This document shows, one piece after another, positions 24,900 through 32,535 of a stretch of DNA of 64,000 bases. The stretch is taken from NCBI RefSeq assembly GCF_016900375.1, contig NZ_JACJKB010000004.1, forward strand, positions 62,001 through 126,000, read 5' to 3'. The stretch comes from Collinsella tanakaei. GTDB taxonomy: Bacteria; Actinomycetota; Coriobacteriia; Coriobacteriales; Coriobacteriaceae. A program made the translations under genes and the position numbers. The notes beneath the pieces are model-generated. The model was not told where the DNA came from, made no database searches, and worked only from the letters and a program-made list of their open reading frames with translations. Every line of letters begins with the position of its first letter. Position 1 is the first letter of the stretch.

Positions 24900-25640
24900 G
24901 CGGGCGATGACACCACGACCGATGCCGGTCATGCGCTCAATCTGCTTGATACTCATGCCAGCGCCCCGCATCCATGCAATACCCTGGTTGCGCACAGGGG
25001 AAGCAGCTCTTTTAAGAGAATCGGGGCTCTCAACTCCCAAATCTCTCGCAACAGCATTGGCAATCTTGAGGGCTTCGGAATCTTGTAGCCGTACCGGCCC
25101 CTCGAAACCCGTCTCATACTCACAACCCCCGCAGCACAGCTCCATCAATCCGGTCGCACCGCCCAACATCGACAGGACCAAATCCGTGTCGCACATACCG
25201 GCTGCCCCTAGATACTCCCGATAACTGCTCCATGCGTACTCGTCGACGCGCGCCATGCCCGCTTTAACGGGATTGAGATGGATATAGCGCACCGTAGCGA
25301 GTAAATGCTCGTCGCTCTCGACTGGCTCGCTAAAGAACCGTTGCTGAAACACGTGTCCGACATGGCTGGTGCGAGCATTGAAATAGCACGCATATCCGGT
25401 AAGAAGACGGTGCATGGCTTCGCTCAAACGTCCGTGATCATCCTGCAAGAGCAAATGAACATGATTGTCCATCAAGCACCAAGCCAAAATCGAAACTCCA
25501 TGCTCCATCATGACGTTTCGAAGCATAGAGCAGAACCTTTGTCGGTCGTGATCATCCTCGAAGATTATCTGCCTTCCGTTTCCACGCGCGACAACATGGT
25601 ACAAACCGGTCTCTGATAGCTGGCGCGGATGACTCGTCAT
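24879..25640 (-). CDS. REP-associated tyrosine transposase (RAYT, Y1/HUH type)
   Basis: 253 residues from the ATG preceded by GAAAGGGG. This is a single-tyrosine HUH nuclease: the metal-binding HxH is His60-Val-His62 in DNHVHLLL, and the catalytic tyrosine is Tyr119 in RYIHLNPVKAG, the form used by E. coli TnpA-REP. It also has GYACYFNARTSHVGHVFQQRFF. A C-terminal helix-turn-helix-like segment (SIKQIERMTGIGRGVIARV) is typical of one RAYT group. RAYTs cut single-stranded DNA next to REP hairpins. Here REPs flank the gene on both sides at close range, so gene and repeats form one unit. Reading further upstream would translate the 5' REP, so I excluded it. Confidence 0.9.
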   Translation of the reverse strand: MTSHPRQLSETGLYHVVARGNGRQIIFEDDHDRQRFCSMLRNVMMEHGVSILAWCLMDNHVHLLLQDDHGRLSEAMHRLLTGYACYFNARTSHVGHVFQQRFFSEPVESDEHLLATVRYIHLNPVKAGMARVDEYAWSSYREYLGAAGMCDTDLVLSMLGGATGLMELCCGGCEYETGFEGPVRLQDSEALKIANAVARDLGVESPDSLKRAASPVRNQGIAWMRGAGMSIKQIERMTGIGRGVIARVKKPLG

Positions 25641-25669
25641 ATCGAACCCCTTTCGCTCCTCCCCACCAT

Positions 25670-25696
25670 GTGAAATAACGCTAGAGGTTTTTTCAC
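25670..25696 (-). repeat. REP element upstream of the RAYT gene
   Basis: 27-base hairpin sequence, same orientation as 24873-24899 and differing at only two central positions. Lies 30 bases before the transposase start. The AT-rich stretch 25741-25800 beyond it is unlike the rest of the window and may hold the transposase promoter. Confidence 0.8.
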
Positions 25697-25830
25697 GCGA
25701 CAGGTCGACGTTGTTGAGACGGAAGGTACCCAATACATCGAGATGTAGTCACAATTTATTTATTTTTTCTTCTCTGGTCTTATTCATATCAAACAAATAA
25801 CTGACAGGCAGCGAACAGAGGGCAGCGGGC

Positions 25831-25859
25831 GTGAGAAAAAACCTCAGGCCTTATTTCAC
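25831..25859 (+). repeat. REP element (opposite orientation)
   Basis: 29-base copy read as GTGAGAAAAAACCTCAGGCC and onward. Its reverse complement matches the RAYT-flanking REPs in the GTGAAATAA start and the GAGGTTTTTT end. Confidence 0.75.
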
Positions 25860-25863
25860 GCAA

Positions 25864-25899
25864 GAAAAAGCCGCCGCCCGGCACGAAACCGGACGGCGG
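25864..25899 (-). terminator. intrinsic terminator of the scaffold/GGGtGRT operon
   Basis: On the minus strand an 11-bp CCGCCGTCCGG stem with a 7-base loop is followed by CTTTTTC. It lies between two REP copies. Confidence 0.85.
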
Positions 25900-25908
25900 T
25901 GCATAGAG

Positions 25909-25935
25909 GTGAAAAAACCTCAGGCCTTATTTCAC
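25909..25935 (+). repeat. REP element next to the GGGtGRT stop
   Basis: 27-base copy nearly identical to 25831-25859 and in the same orientation; it ends one base before the stop codon of the GGGtGRT gene. Confidence 0.75.
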
Positions 25936-25936
25936 G

Positions 25937-26941
25937 CTACTCGTTGAGAGCGGCGTTGACGGCGACGGCGCACGCAACGGTGCAGCCGACCATAGGGTTG
26001 TTGCCCATGCCGATGAGGCCCATCATGTCGACGTGCGCAGGCACCGAGGAGGAGCCGGCGAACTGGGCGCTGGAGTGCATGCGGCCCATGGTGTCGGTCA
26101 TGCCGTAGGAGGCGGGGCCGGCAGCCATGTTGTCAGGGTGCAGCGTACGGCCGGTGCCGCCGCCGGAAGCGACGGAGAAGTACTTCTTGCCAGCCAGGAC
26201 GCGCTCCTTGAAGTAGGTGCCCGCAACGGGGTGCTGGAAGCGCGTGGGGTTGGTGGAGTTACCGGTGATCGAGATGTCGACGTTCTCGTGCCACATGATG
26301 GCAACGCCCTCGCGGACGTCGTCGGCGCCGTAGCAGTTGACCTCGGCGCGCGGACCATCGGAGTACGGAATCTTCTCGACGATCTTCAGCTCGCTGGTGA
26401 AGTAGTCGAACTCGGTCTTCACATAGGTGAAGCCGTTGATGCGGGCGATGATCTGGGCGGCGTCCTTGCCGAGGCCGTTCAGGATAACGCGCAGCGGCTT
26501 CTTGCGGGCCTTGTTGGCGTTCATAGCGATGCCGATGGCGCCCTCAGCGGCCGCGAAGGACTCGTGACCGGCCAGGAACGCGAAGCACTCGGTGTCGTCG
26601 CCGAGCAGCATGGCGCCCAGGTTGCCGTGACCCAGACCGACCTTGCGGTCCTCGGCGACGGAGCCGGGCACGCAGAAGGCCTGCAGGCCCTCGCCGATGA
26701 TAGCGGCGGCCTCGGAAGCGCTCTTGGCGCCCTTCTTGATGGCGAGAGCGCAGCCGAGGGTGTAGGCCCACTTGGCGTTCTCGAACGCGATGGACTGGAC
26801 GTCCTCAGTGATCGCGCGCGGATCGATGCCCTTGTCCTGGCAGATCTGCAGGGCCTCCTCGAGGGAGGAGATGCCGTTCTCGGCGAGGCACGCGTTGATC
26901 TTCTCGATGCGGCGCTCGTAACCTTCGAAGCTAACAGCCAT
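25937..26941 (-). CDS. GGGtGRT protein
   Basis: 334 residues. The name-giving motif appears near residue 260 as VASGGGTGRTLHPDNM. Other conserved-looking blocks are LGHGNLGAMLLGDDTECFAFLAGHESFAAAEGA and the Cys-containing end NNPMVGCTVACAVAVNAAL. No known enzyme signature. The family is found in anaerobes next to a NifU/IscU-like scaffold gene, exactly the arrangement here: the scaffold gene is 18 bases upstream in the same operon. A link with iron-sulfur handling is therefore likely, but the reaction is unknown. Start supported by GGGAGGG. Confidence 0.85.
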   Translation of the reverse strand: MAVSFEGYERRIEKINACLAENGISSLEEALQICQDKGIDPRAITEDVQSIAFENAKWAYTLGCALAIKKGAKSASEAAAIIGEGLQAFCVPGSVAEDRKVGLGHGNLGAMLLGDDTECFAFLAGHESFAAAEGAIGIAMNANKARKKPLRVILNGLGKDAAQIIARINGFTYVKTEFDYFTSELKIVEKIPYSDGPRAEVNCYGADDVREGVAIMWHENVDISITGNSTNPTRFQHPVAGTYFKERVLAGKKYFSVASGGGTGRTLHPDNMAAGPASYGMTDTMGRMHSSAQFAGSSSVPAHVDMMGLIGMGNNPMVGCTVACAVAVNAALNE

Positions 26942-26959
26942 TGTTCTTTCCCTCCCTTT

Positions 26960-27694
26960 CTACTCGTGAACCGGGAACACGGACTCGACGGTGTGGGTCT
27001 CCTCGTCGGTACGAGGATCGATGTACTTGGCAGCGGCCTCCCACTGACCATAGTGACCCATGGCGCCAGCGATGGCGTCCTCGGGGGTGGCACCCTTCTT
27101 GAGGGCGTCGGTGAACTTACCGAGGTTCAGGAACTCGAACGCGATGATCTCGTTCGCGTCGTTGAGGGCCATGCGGGTGACGTAGCCCTGGGAGAGCTCG
27201 AGGTAACGAGCGCCCTTGGCCTTGGTGCCGAACATGGTGCCGACCTGGGAGCGCAGGCCCTTGCCGAGGTCGTCAAGGGAGGCGCCGACGGGCAGGCCGC
27301 CCTCGGAGAACGCAGTCTGGCTGCGGCCGTACACGATCTGCAGGAAGATCTCGCGCATGGCCACGTTGATGGCGTCGCAGACGAGGTCGGTGTTCAGGGC
27401 CTCGAGGATGGTCTTGCCCGGAAGGATCTCGGAAGCCATGGCCGCGGAGTGGGTCATGCCCGAGCAACCGAGGGTCTCGACGAGGCACTCCTCGATGATG
27501 CCCTCCTTGACGTTCAGCGTGAGCTTGCAGGCGCCCTGCTGGGGAGCGCACCAACCCACACCGTGCGTGAGGCCGGAGATGTCCTTGATCTCCTTAGCCT
27601 GCACCCACTTGCCCTCCTCGGGGATGGGCGCGGGACCGTGGTATGCGCCCTTGGCGACGGGGCACATGTTCTCCACTTCTGCTGTGTACTGCAT
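26960..27694 (-). CDS. NifU/IscU-like iron-sulfur cluster scaffold protein
   Basis: 244 residues. The IscU-like part holds QGACKLTLNVKEGIIEECL and TLGCSGMTHSAAMASEIL, followed by NTDLVCDAINVAMREIF, giving three well-placed cysteines as in IscU-type scaffolds. A further N-terminal pair is seen in NMCPVAKG and GWCAP, and a C-terminal extension (about 160-244) is absent from classical IscU. It is first in a two-gene operon with the GGGtGRT gene and separate from suf. ATG preceded by GAGAGGAGAGG. It probably serves a dedicated cluster-delivery task (inference). Confidence 0.82.
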   Translation of the reverse strand: MQYTAEVENMCPVAKGAYHGPAPIPEEGKWVQAKEIKDISGLTHGVGWCAPQQGACKLTLNVKEGIIEECLVETLGCSGMTHSAAMASEILPGKTILEALNTDLVCDAINVAMREIFLQIVYGRSQTAFSEGGLPVGASLDDLGKGLRSQVGTMFGTKAKGARYLELSQGYVTRMALNDANEIIAFEFLNLGKFTDALKKGATPEDAIAGAMGHYGQWEAAAKYIDPRTDEETHTVESVFPVHE

Positions 27695-28016
27695 GCCTCT
27701 CCTCTCTTTCGTGTTCAATCCCCGCCTGCTCAAGGCAGCCTGAAGCGGACGGGGCACTGACATGCAGAATCATTTTAACGCGAAAGGGGCACAGGGAATT
27801 CGGCGAACGTAGATGATTTCTGAGGGAAAGGGCCGAATCGGCAAGCGCATTGATAAACGTCCCGGATGCCGGCGGCGCCGAGCGCGAGATGCCCGGGGCG
27901 CCGCGGCCGGCAAGCCTTGGGATTCCCGTGGTCCCCGATATCGAGTGCAATCGTCTGCGCGCTTCGGGGACAATGGGGTGGCAACGCCGCTTCGCTCTCC
28001 CAAGGAGGCTCCTCAT
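27695..28016. other. divergent intergenic region, 322 bases
   Basis: Between the scaffold operon and the flavoprotein gene. It contains several GC-rich self-complementary segments (for example GCGGCGCC with GGCGCCGC around 27868-27905, and GTCCCCGA with TCGGGGAC around 27932-27973) and must hold both promoters. I do not recognise a known riboswitch or gene. Confidence 0.5.
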
Positions 28017-29573
28017 ATGCACGGAATCGACGCTCTCTTCGACACCGACGTGCTCGTCATCGGTTCGGGCATAGCGGGGTGCTGCGCCGCGATCGAGGCC
28101 GCCCGAGCTGGAGCGCGCGTGGCGGTCGCCTGCATGGGGCGAAGGTTCTCAGGCTCGAGCTTCTTCCCTGGCACATGGGGCCTCGGCCTCATCGGACCCG
28201 AAGACGACACGGACGCCGCCGACCTTGCCGACACCATCTGCCGCGTGGGCTGCGGCGTCGCGGACCGCGCGCTCGTCGAGACGCTTGTCGAGGGCATCCG
28301 CCCCGGGATGGCCTGGCTGGAAGAGCTCGGCGTGGAGCTTGCGCGCCCCGCGAACAGCGAGTCTGCACGCGAGCAGGCGTTCATCCCCTGCTTCGACCAC
28401 AAGAACCGGCTGTGGCGCGGCCTCACGCGCCGCAGCACCGAGCAGGCCTTCGCGCGCGAGCTCGAGCGGCTCGACGTGACGGTACTTGAGCGTTGCGAGC
28501 TTATGGACCTTACCGAGTGTGATGAATCCGGGACCCGGCGCATCGTGGGCGCGGTGGTGTTCGACCACCGCGCCCAGCGCGCACTCCGCATCGATGCGCG
28601 CGCCGTGGTGATAGCCGCCGGCGGAACAGGCGGCCTGTTCGAGCGGAGCCTCACCTCGCGCGACGTTCTGAGCTCCTCTCACGGCATCGCCGGGGCGCAC
28701 GGCTGCGACCTCGTGAATATCGAGTTCATGCAGATGATGCCCGGTCTCGTCTGGCCCAAGACGGGCATCGTGTTCAACGAGAAGAGCTTCCGCTTTGCCC
28801 ATATGGAGCCCGAGCTGCCGCGCGACCTGCTCGAGATGCGCTCGGCCTATGGCCCGTTTACCTGCAGGCTCCCCTCCTATGCGATCGACCTTGCCATCGA
28901 CCGCGCGGGAGCAGACGGCCTTGCGATTCGATACCGCTTCCCCGAGCACGATGTGCCCGAGTTCGTGCAGACGTTTTGCGACTGGCTCGAGCGGGAACAA
29001 GGAATCGCTCCGACCGACGAGCTGCGCGTGGCCATGTACGCCCATGCGGCAAACGGCGGCATCCGCATCGACCAGGACGGGGCGACCGGGGTTGCGGGCC
29101 TGTTCGCCGCAGGCGAGGCCACGGGCGGCATGCACGGCGCCGACCGCATCGGCGGCTTGTCGAGCGCAAACGGGCTGGTGTTCGGCAGGCGCGCGGGACG
29201 CAGCGCCGCGGAATGGGCGCAGCAGGAACCGGCAAGGAGCGCGGAGGCTCAGGGCATCGATGCGGCCGCGATCATCTCAGACGGTATAGCTGAGCAGACG
29301 GCGCACGACCTCACCGCGCGCCTGCGCTCCACGATGAGCGCGCACTGCATGATCAACCGGACGGATACCGGGCTGACGTGCGCACTGGACGATATCGCAG
29401 CGATCCGCAGCGAGCTTCTGGAGGCATCGGAGAACGCGACCGGCTCCGACGCCAGCTGGGCACGCGCCCGCAGGCTCGAGTCGCAGCTCGCGCTCGCCGA
29501 GGCGATGGCGAGCGCCATGAAAGCCCGCCGCAAAAGCCTAGGCTCCCACTACCGCGTCGATGATGACAGTTAG
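28017..29573 (+). CDS. FAD-dependent oxidoreductase of the fumarate reductase/L-aspartate oxidase family
   Basis: 518 residues. The N-terminal dinucleotide-binding motif is VLVIGSGIAGCCAAIEAARAG. The C-terminal FAD block AAGEATGGMHGADRIGGLSSANGLVFGRRAG closely resembles NadB/SdhA. The usual substrate-pocket motif QFHPT is replaced by QMMPGLVWPK, and nadA/nadC are not nearby, so I do not call it NadB. It has no signal peptide or heme/FMN domain and would be cytoplasmic. ATG at 28017 has AAGGAGG before it. The stop TAG lies inside an inverted repeat. Substrate unknown. Confidence 0.82.
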   Translation: MHGIDALFDTDVLVIGSGIAGCCAAIEAARAGARVAVACMGRRFSGSSFFPGTWGLGLIGPEDDTDAADLADTICRVGCGVADRALVETLVEGIRPGMAWLEELGVELARPANSESAREQAFIPCFDHKNRLWRGLTRRSTEQAFARELERLDVTVLERCELMDLTECDESGTRRIVGAVVFDHRAQRALRIDARAVVIAAGGTGGLFERSLTSRDVLSSSHGIAGAHGCDLVNIEFMQMMPGLVWPKTGIVFNEKSFRFAHMEPELPRDLLEMRSAYGPFTCRLPSYAIDLAIDRAGADGLAIRYRFPEHDVPEFVQTFCDWLEREQGIAPTDELRVAMYAHAANGGIRIDQDGATGVAGLFAAGEATGGMHGADRIGGLSSANGLVFGRRAGRSAAEWAQQEPARSAEAQGIDAAAIISDGIAEQTAHDLTARLRSTMSAHCMINRTDTGLTCALDDIAAIRSELLEASENATGSDASWARARRLESQLALAEAMASAMKARRKSLGSHYRVDDDS

Positions 29574-29645
29574 GACGGTTCCCAGCGTCATGCTTTTGTG
29601 CCGTGTGCGGCAAAACATGACGCTGGGAACCGTCCTAACTGTCAT
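29563..29645. repeat. TGACAG-family palindrome, 30-bp perfect arms
   Basis: Arms 29563-29592 and 29616-29645 are exact complements; the loop pairs further (TTTTG with CAAAA). The flavoprotein stop codon is within the left arm. The left arm plus loop start reappears as a half-copy after sufU. Confidence 0.88.
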
Positions 29646-29699
29646 GAAAAAAGCCCCATTTGCTGGGGCGATCAATTAGATGGGGTGGACCGTCAGGGA
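29645..29699 (-). repeat. duplicated tRNA-Lys 3' end plus terminator
   Basis: Nearly identical to 29834-29886: it repeats the tRNA acceptor side and part of the T-arm (GGACCGTCAGGGA on the top strand) and the GCCCC/GGGGC terminator with its T-run. The rest of the tRNA is absent, so it is not a functional tRNA. Confidence 0.85.
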
Positions 29700-29833
29700 T
29701 GTCGGCCGCCGCTTTGCGGCGACCTCCCGCTGCGGAGGCCTGCGGCCTCCTTGCGACCCATGCTGGCAAATGCTCGCGCATTTGGCGCAGCATGGGGCCC
29801 TGCGGGTTCGAATCCCCTGCACGGGGCCGAATA
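29700..29833 (-). mobile_element. tRNA-end hairpin element (Lys locus)
   Basis: Gene-free module enclosed by the two copies of the tRNA-Lys 3' end. Read on the minus strand it starts with an inverted T-arm (GGGGATTCGAACCCGCAGGG) and then three hairpins in order: CAAATGC/GCATTTG, GGAGGCC-GCA-GGCCTCC and CGCCGC/GCGGCG. The same order and the same inverted T-arm occur in the two modules after tRNA-Ala (52504-52823). No coding capacity. Mobile nature is inferred from flanking direct repeats at a tRNA 3' end. Confidence 0.6.
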
Positions 29834-29835
29834 TG

Positions 29836-29856
29836 AAAAAGCCCCATTGCTGGGGC
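29836..29856 (-). terminator. terminator of the tRNA-His/Lys/Lys cluster
   Basis: GCCCCA/TGGGGC stem with 4-base loop followed on the minus strand by five T, 17 bases beyond the last tRNA-Lys. Confidence 0.85.
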
Positions 29857-29872
29857 GATCAATCAGATGGGG

Positions 29873-29946
29873 TGGACCGTCAGGGATTCGAACCCTGGAC
29901 CTTGGGATTAAGAGTCCCCTGCTCTAGCCAGCTGAGCTAACGGTCC
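29873..29946 (-). tRNA. tRNA-Lys(CTT)
   Basis: Full cloverleaf on the minus strand: acceptor GGACCGT with ACGGTCC, D-arm AGCTCAGCTGG, anticodon loop CTCTTAA (anticodon CTT), T-loop TTCGAAT. Discriminator A; the next three bases are CCC, so CCA is not encoded. Identical body to the neighbouring copy. Confidence 0.96.
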
Positions 29947-29977
29947 GTATGTGCCTCGATGTGAGGAAAAGCATGGA

Positions 29978-30054
29978 TGGTGGACCGTCAGGGATTCGAA
30001 CCCTGGACCTTGGGATTAAGAGTCCCCTGCTCTAGCCAGCTGAGCTAACGGTCC
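29978..30054 (-). tRNA. tRNA-Lys(CTT), second copy
   Basis: Same 74-base body as the previous tRNA; here the 3' CCA is encoded (29978-29980). The two copies are 31 bases apart and co-oriented. Confidence 0.96.
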
Positions 30055-30084
30055 ATGACATGCTGCATGCAAGAGAGCGGATGG

Positions 30085-30159
30085 GGTGGGTAAAGGGACT
30101 CGAACCCTCGACCTACGGGACCACAACCCGTCGCTCTAGCCAACTGAGCTACACCCACC
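30085..30159 (-). tRNA. tRNA-His(GTG)
   Basis: Acceptor GTGGGTG with TACCCAC, anticodon loop TTGTGGT (GTG), and the tRNA-His hallmark: an extra 5' G (position -1) facing discriminator C73. First gene of the cluster. Confidence 0.96.
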
Positions 30160-30189
30160 ATGTGCTGCTCCTCTTGCAAAGCGTTGATT

Positions 30190-30218
30190 ATTATGCACGG
30201 ATGCCCGGGTCTATGCAA
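30190..30218 (-). promoter_or_regulatory. promoter of the tRNA cluster
   Basis: On the minus strand, TTGCAT (30213-30218) and CATAAT (30190-30195) are 17 bases apart, 31 bases before tRNA-His. Confidence 0.65.
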
Positions 30219-30258
30219 GCACTTTTTGGAAAAAAGTGTCGGCATGATGAATACCCAG

Positions 30259-30741
30259 CTAGTCCGCTATTTTGCGCCGATCTCTCCCCCGTCGGCGCAC
30301 CACAAGCGTCCGTAGCGCAACACCCGCAGCGGCTCCGCAGCAATCCAGCAGAACGTCGGTCACCATACCGGAACGCCCCGGCACGAACAGCTGGATGCTC
30401 TCATCCAGCGAGGCGACCAGCGCCAAGACGGCACCAATCAGCAGGATGCGGCTCCTCGTGCGCCTGGCACCGGGATCGAGCGCCGACGACGCGAGCACGC
30501 CCAGCACCGCGTACTCCGTAAAGTGCGCGACCTTGCGCACGAGCAGGTTCGTGACCCAACCGCTCACCAGGCCCAAAGAATCAAGCACGAAGCGCAGCGC
30601 CTCGACTACCGATAGGCTCGCATGGCTGCTCCCCATGCCCGGTACGGTCGATGCGCCCCAGATGAGCGCGATCATGGCGCAGGAAGCGATGCAGAACGGT
30701 AGCGAGACGCCGCGCTCTTCAATCGAACGAAAGCGAGGCAA
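30259..30741 (-). CDS. VanZ-family membrane protein
   Basis: 160 residues with four predicted helices. The VanZ signatures are VRKVAHFTEYAVLG (about 68-81) and DESIQLFVPGRSGMVTDVLLDCCGA (about 113-137). Function of the family is not settled beyond a link with glycopeptide/lipoglycopeptide resistance for VanZ itself. No ATG fits; a TTG three codons after the stop of the upstream gene is used, preceded by GAGGCG, suggesting co-expression with that gene. No van cluster is present. Confidence 0.82.
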   Translation of the reverse strand: MPRFRSIEERGVSLPFCIASCAMIALIWGASTVPGMGSSHASLSVVEALRFVLDSLGLVSGWVTNLLVRKVAHFTEYAVLGVLASSALDPGARRTRSRILLIGAVLALVASLDESIQLFVPGRSGMVTDVLLDCCGAAAGVALRTLVVRRRGRDRRKIAD

Positions 30742-30747
30742 AACGGA

Positions 30748-32196
30748 TTACGCCTCGGCGGTATAGCGCGGCATGGCCACCGTGCCGCCCTGGATGACGC
30801 GCAGGTACTCGCGGCTCGTGGTGCGCACGCTCTGCGACGGGACGCGGTTGAACTCCTCGTCGATGATCTCGTTGACGCGCATGTGGACGCCCGTGTCGCG
30901 TGCGCCCTCGGCAATCGCGCTCATGCGGGCGCGGCCGACGGCATCGGTGTCCTCGAGCACCGTGTCGTAATCATCGGACCAGGGGATCTTATCGAGGCCG
31001 TCGAAGATCTTGGCGATTGGACCGTCGTCCTCGTCGAGCAGCTGGGACTCCTGGGGAGCAACCGCCGGCTGGACCGGGGAGGCCGCCTCATGCGCGCTGT
31101 CCTCCTCGGCGAGAATCGCGAGGGCCTTGGCCCACATGTCCTCGTGGCCGCTGTAATCGACCATGGGAACTTCGACCTCGGGCTTGGGCTCGGCTGCGGA
31201 ATCGGTCGCAGGGGCGCTCGCCACCTTGGCCTCCGCCGCCTGCGCGGACATGAGGGTATCGGTCGCCGCACGGGCCGCTGCGGACGCCGCGGCAAGGGCA
31301 ACCAGCACGTTGGTGTCATCGATACCGGCCATACGGAAGGCCGGGGACGCAGGAGCGGGCTGCTGCGCATCGACCGTGATGGCGGGAACCTGCGAGGCGG
31401 GAACGGCGGACGCGGGCTGCGGTGTCGCAGCAGGCGCCGCGGTCGCAACCTGAGCAGCCGGCGTCACGGGGACCACGGGGACCACGGGCACCGCCGATGC
31501 GGCGGGAACGCCCGGCGCGACGGGCGGCTGAGCCTGCGCACGGGCAACAGCCTGGATGCGCATGTAGGTCGCCGTCTCCTCGGGACCGACGGTAACGCCG
31601 CCCCACGCAGGGGCCGCCTGGGCAACCTGGGCCGTGCGGGCAGCAGGCTCGCTTTGCACCGCCTGCGTCTGCGCGGTCTGGTCGGCGCTCGGCGTCGCCT
31701 GGGCCTGAGCGGTCTGCGCGGTGCCGCGCGCCATCTCCTCGAGCGCGATCTCGTAGATGTCCTTCGACTTCAGGGGATCGCAGCTCACCGGGGAGTCGGA
31801 CGAGAGCAACGAGTCGATCTCGGCCCACGCCTCGGCCTCGGACAGCGCATCCTGAGCGCGCGCGATCACGGGAACGCCCTTGGGCGTCGCCTGGCGGGCG
31901 GTGCTGAACAGACCGTCGGCAACGCGGTTATCGGACATGCGGCGCTTCTCCGCGCGCGCCTGCTTGGCGCCGCGCCGGTCGGATGCGGCAACGTGGTCGT
32001 CGATCGCCGTCGCGATGGCATGGATGCCCACGCCCGCAAGGGAGCCGACGGCAAACGGCACGAGCGCCGTCGTGACCGTAGCGTGAATGTCATCAAATGG
32101 AATCGTCGCGGCGAATGCGGCCGCAGAAACTGCGATGCCGGCGCCGATCGAAAGCCCAGCAGTCAAAGCGCGATGCGTGTGCGTCGAAGATTCCAT
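30748..32196 (-). CDS. membrane-anchored protein with Ala/Pro/Gln-rich linker, function unknown
   Basis: 482 residues. Two hydrophobic helices near the N-terminus (about 13-33 and 42-62) are followed by a basic segment (DRRGAKQARAEKRR), then a long low-complexity Ala/Pro/Gln/Val stretch (about 160-330, with VPVVPVVPV), an Ala-rich helix and an acidic C-terminal region containing IFDGLDKIPWSDDYD. The last about 60 residues (RMSAIAEGARDTGVHMRVNEIIDEEFNRVPS...) look structured. The ATG follows GGAGGAAGC. No family recognised; it may be a cell-envelope or division-linked scaffold, which is a guess from architecture only. Confidence 0.7.
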   Translation of the reverse strand: MESSTHTHRALTAGLSIGAGIAVSAAAFAATIPFDDIHATVTTALVPFAVGSLAGVGIHAIATAIDDHVAASDRRGAKQARAEKRRMSDNRVADGLFSTARQATPKGVPVIARAQDALSEAEAWAEIDSLLSSDSPVSCDPLKSKDIYEIALEEMARGTAQTAQAQATPSADQTAQTQAVQSEPAARTAQVAQAAPAWGGVTVGPEETATYMRIQAVARAQAQPPVAPGVPAASAVPVVPVVPVTPAAQVATAAPAATPQPASAVPASQVPAITVDAQQPAPASPAFRMAGIDDTNVLVALAAASAAARAATDTLMSAQAAEAKVASAPATDSAAEPKPEVEVPMVDYSGHEDMWAKALAILAEEDSAHEAASPVQPAVAPQESQLLDEDDGPIAKIFDGLDKIPWSDDYDTVLEDTDAVGRARMSAIAEGARDTGVHMRVNEIIDEEFNRVPSQSVRTTSREYLRVIQGGTVAMPRYTAEA

Positions 32197-32535
32197 GGGG
32201 CGCTTCCTCCGTCTCAAATCCCTACCATCAAGCGGCACGCCGCCGGCAAGCCGGGGCGCGCATGCGCGCGTTCGCGGGAAACGTGGATTGTGTAGCTTAG
32301 GAAGCCTGCGCTCCAAGCAACGGATGTGGTTCGATTCATCTGCGTTTTCCGTCGCGACCGTTAGGGCTATTATGCGATAACACCTGCGCATATGCAATAT
32401 AACAACGGCGGACGTACTGCTGTTTCAATCGGCGTCGAAAGGTTGCCACATACCGGTTGCCGAAAGGCCGCGCGCGCAAGGTGTGCGATGATAAAACGAG
32501 CGCGCGAAGCGCACCCTTCGACCAAAGGAACCAGC

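Noticed and set aside
28017-29573. L-aspartate oxidase (nadB) call
   Set aside because: QFHPT motif altered and no nadA/nadC near; kept as family-level flavoprotein.
29680-29940. 86-codon frame across the tRNA-Lys region
   Set aside because: Reads antisense tRNA-Lys and the hairpin module; not a protein.
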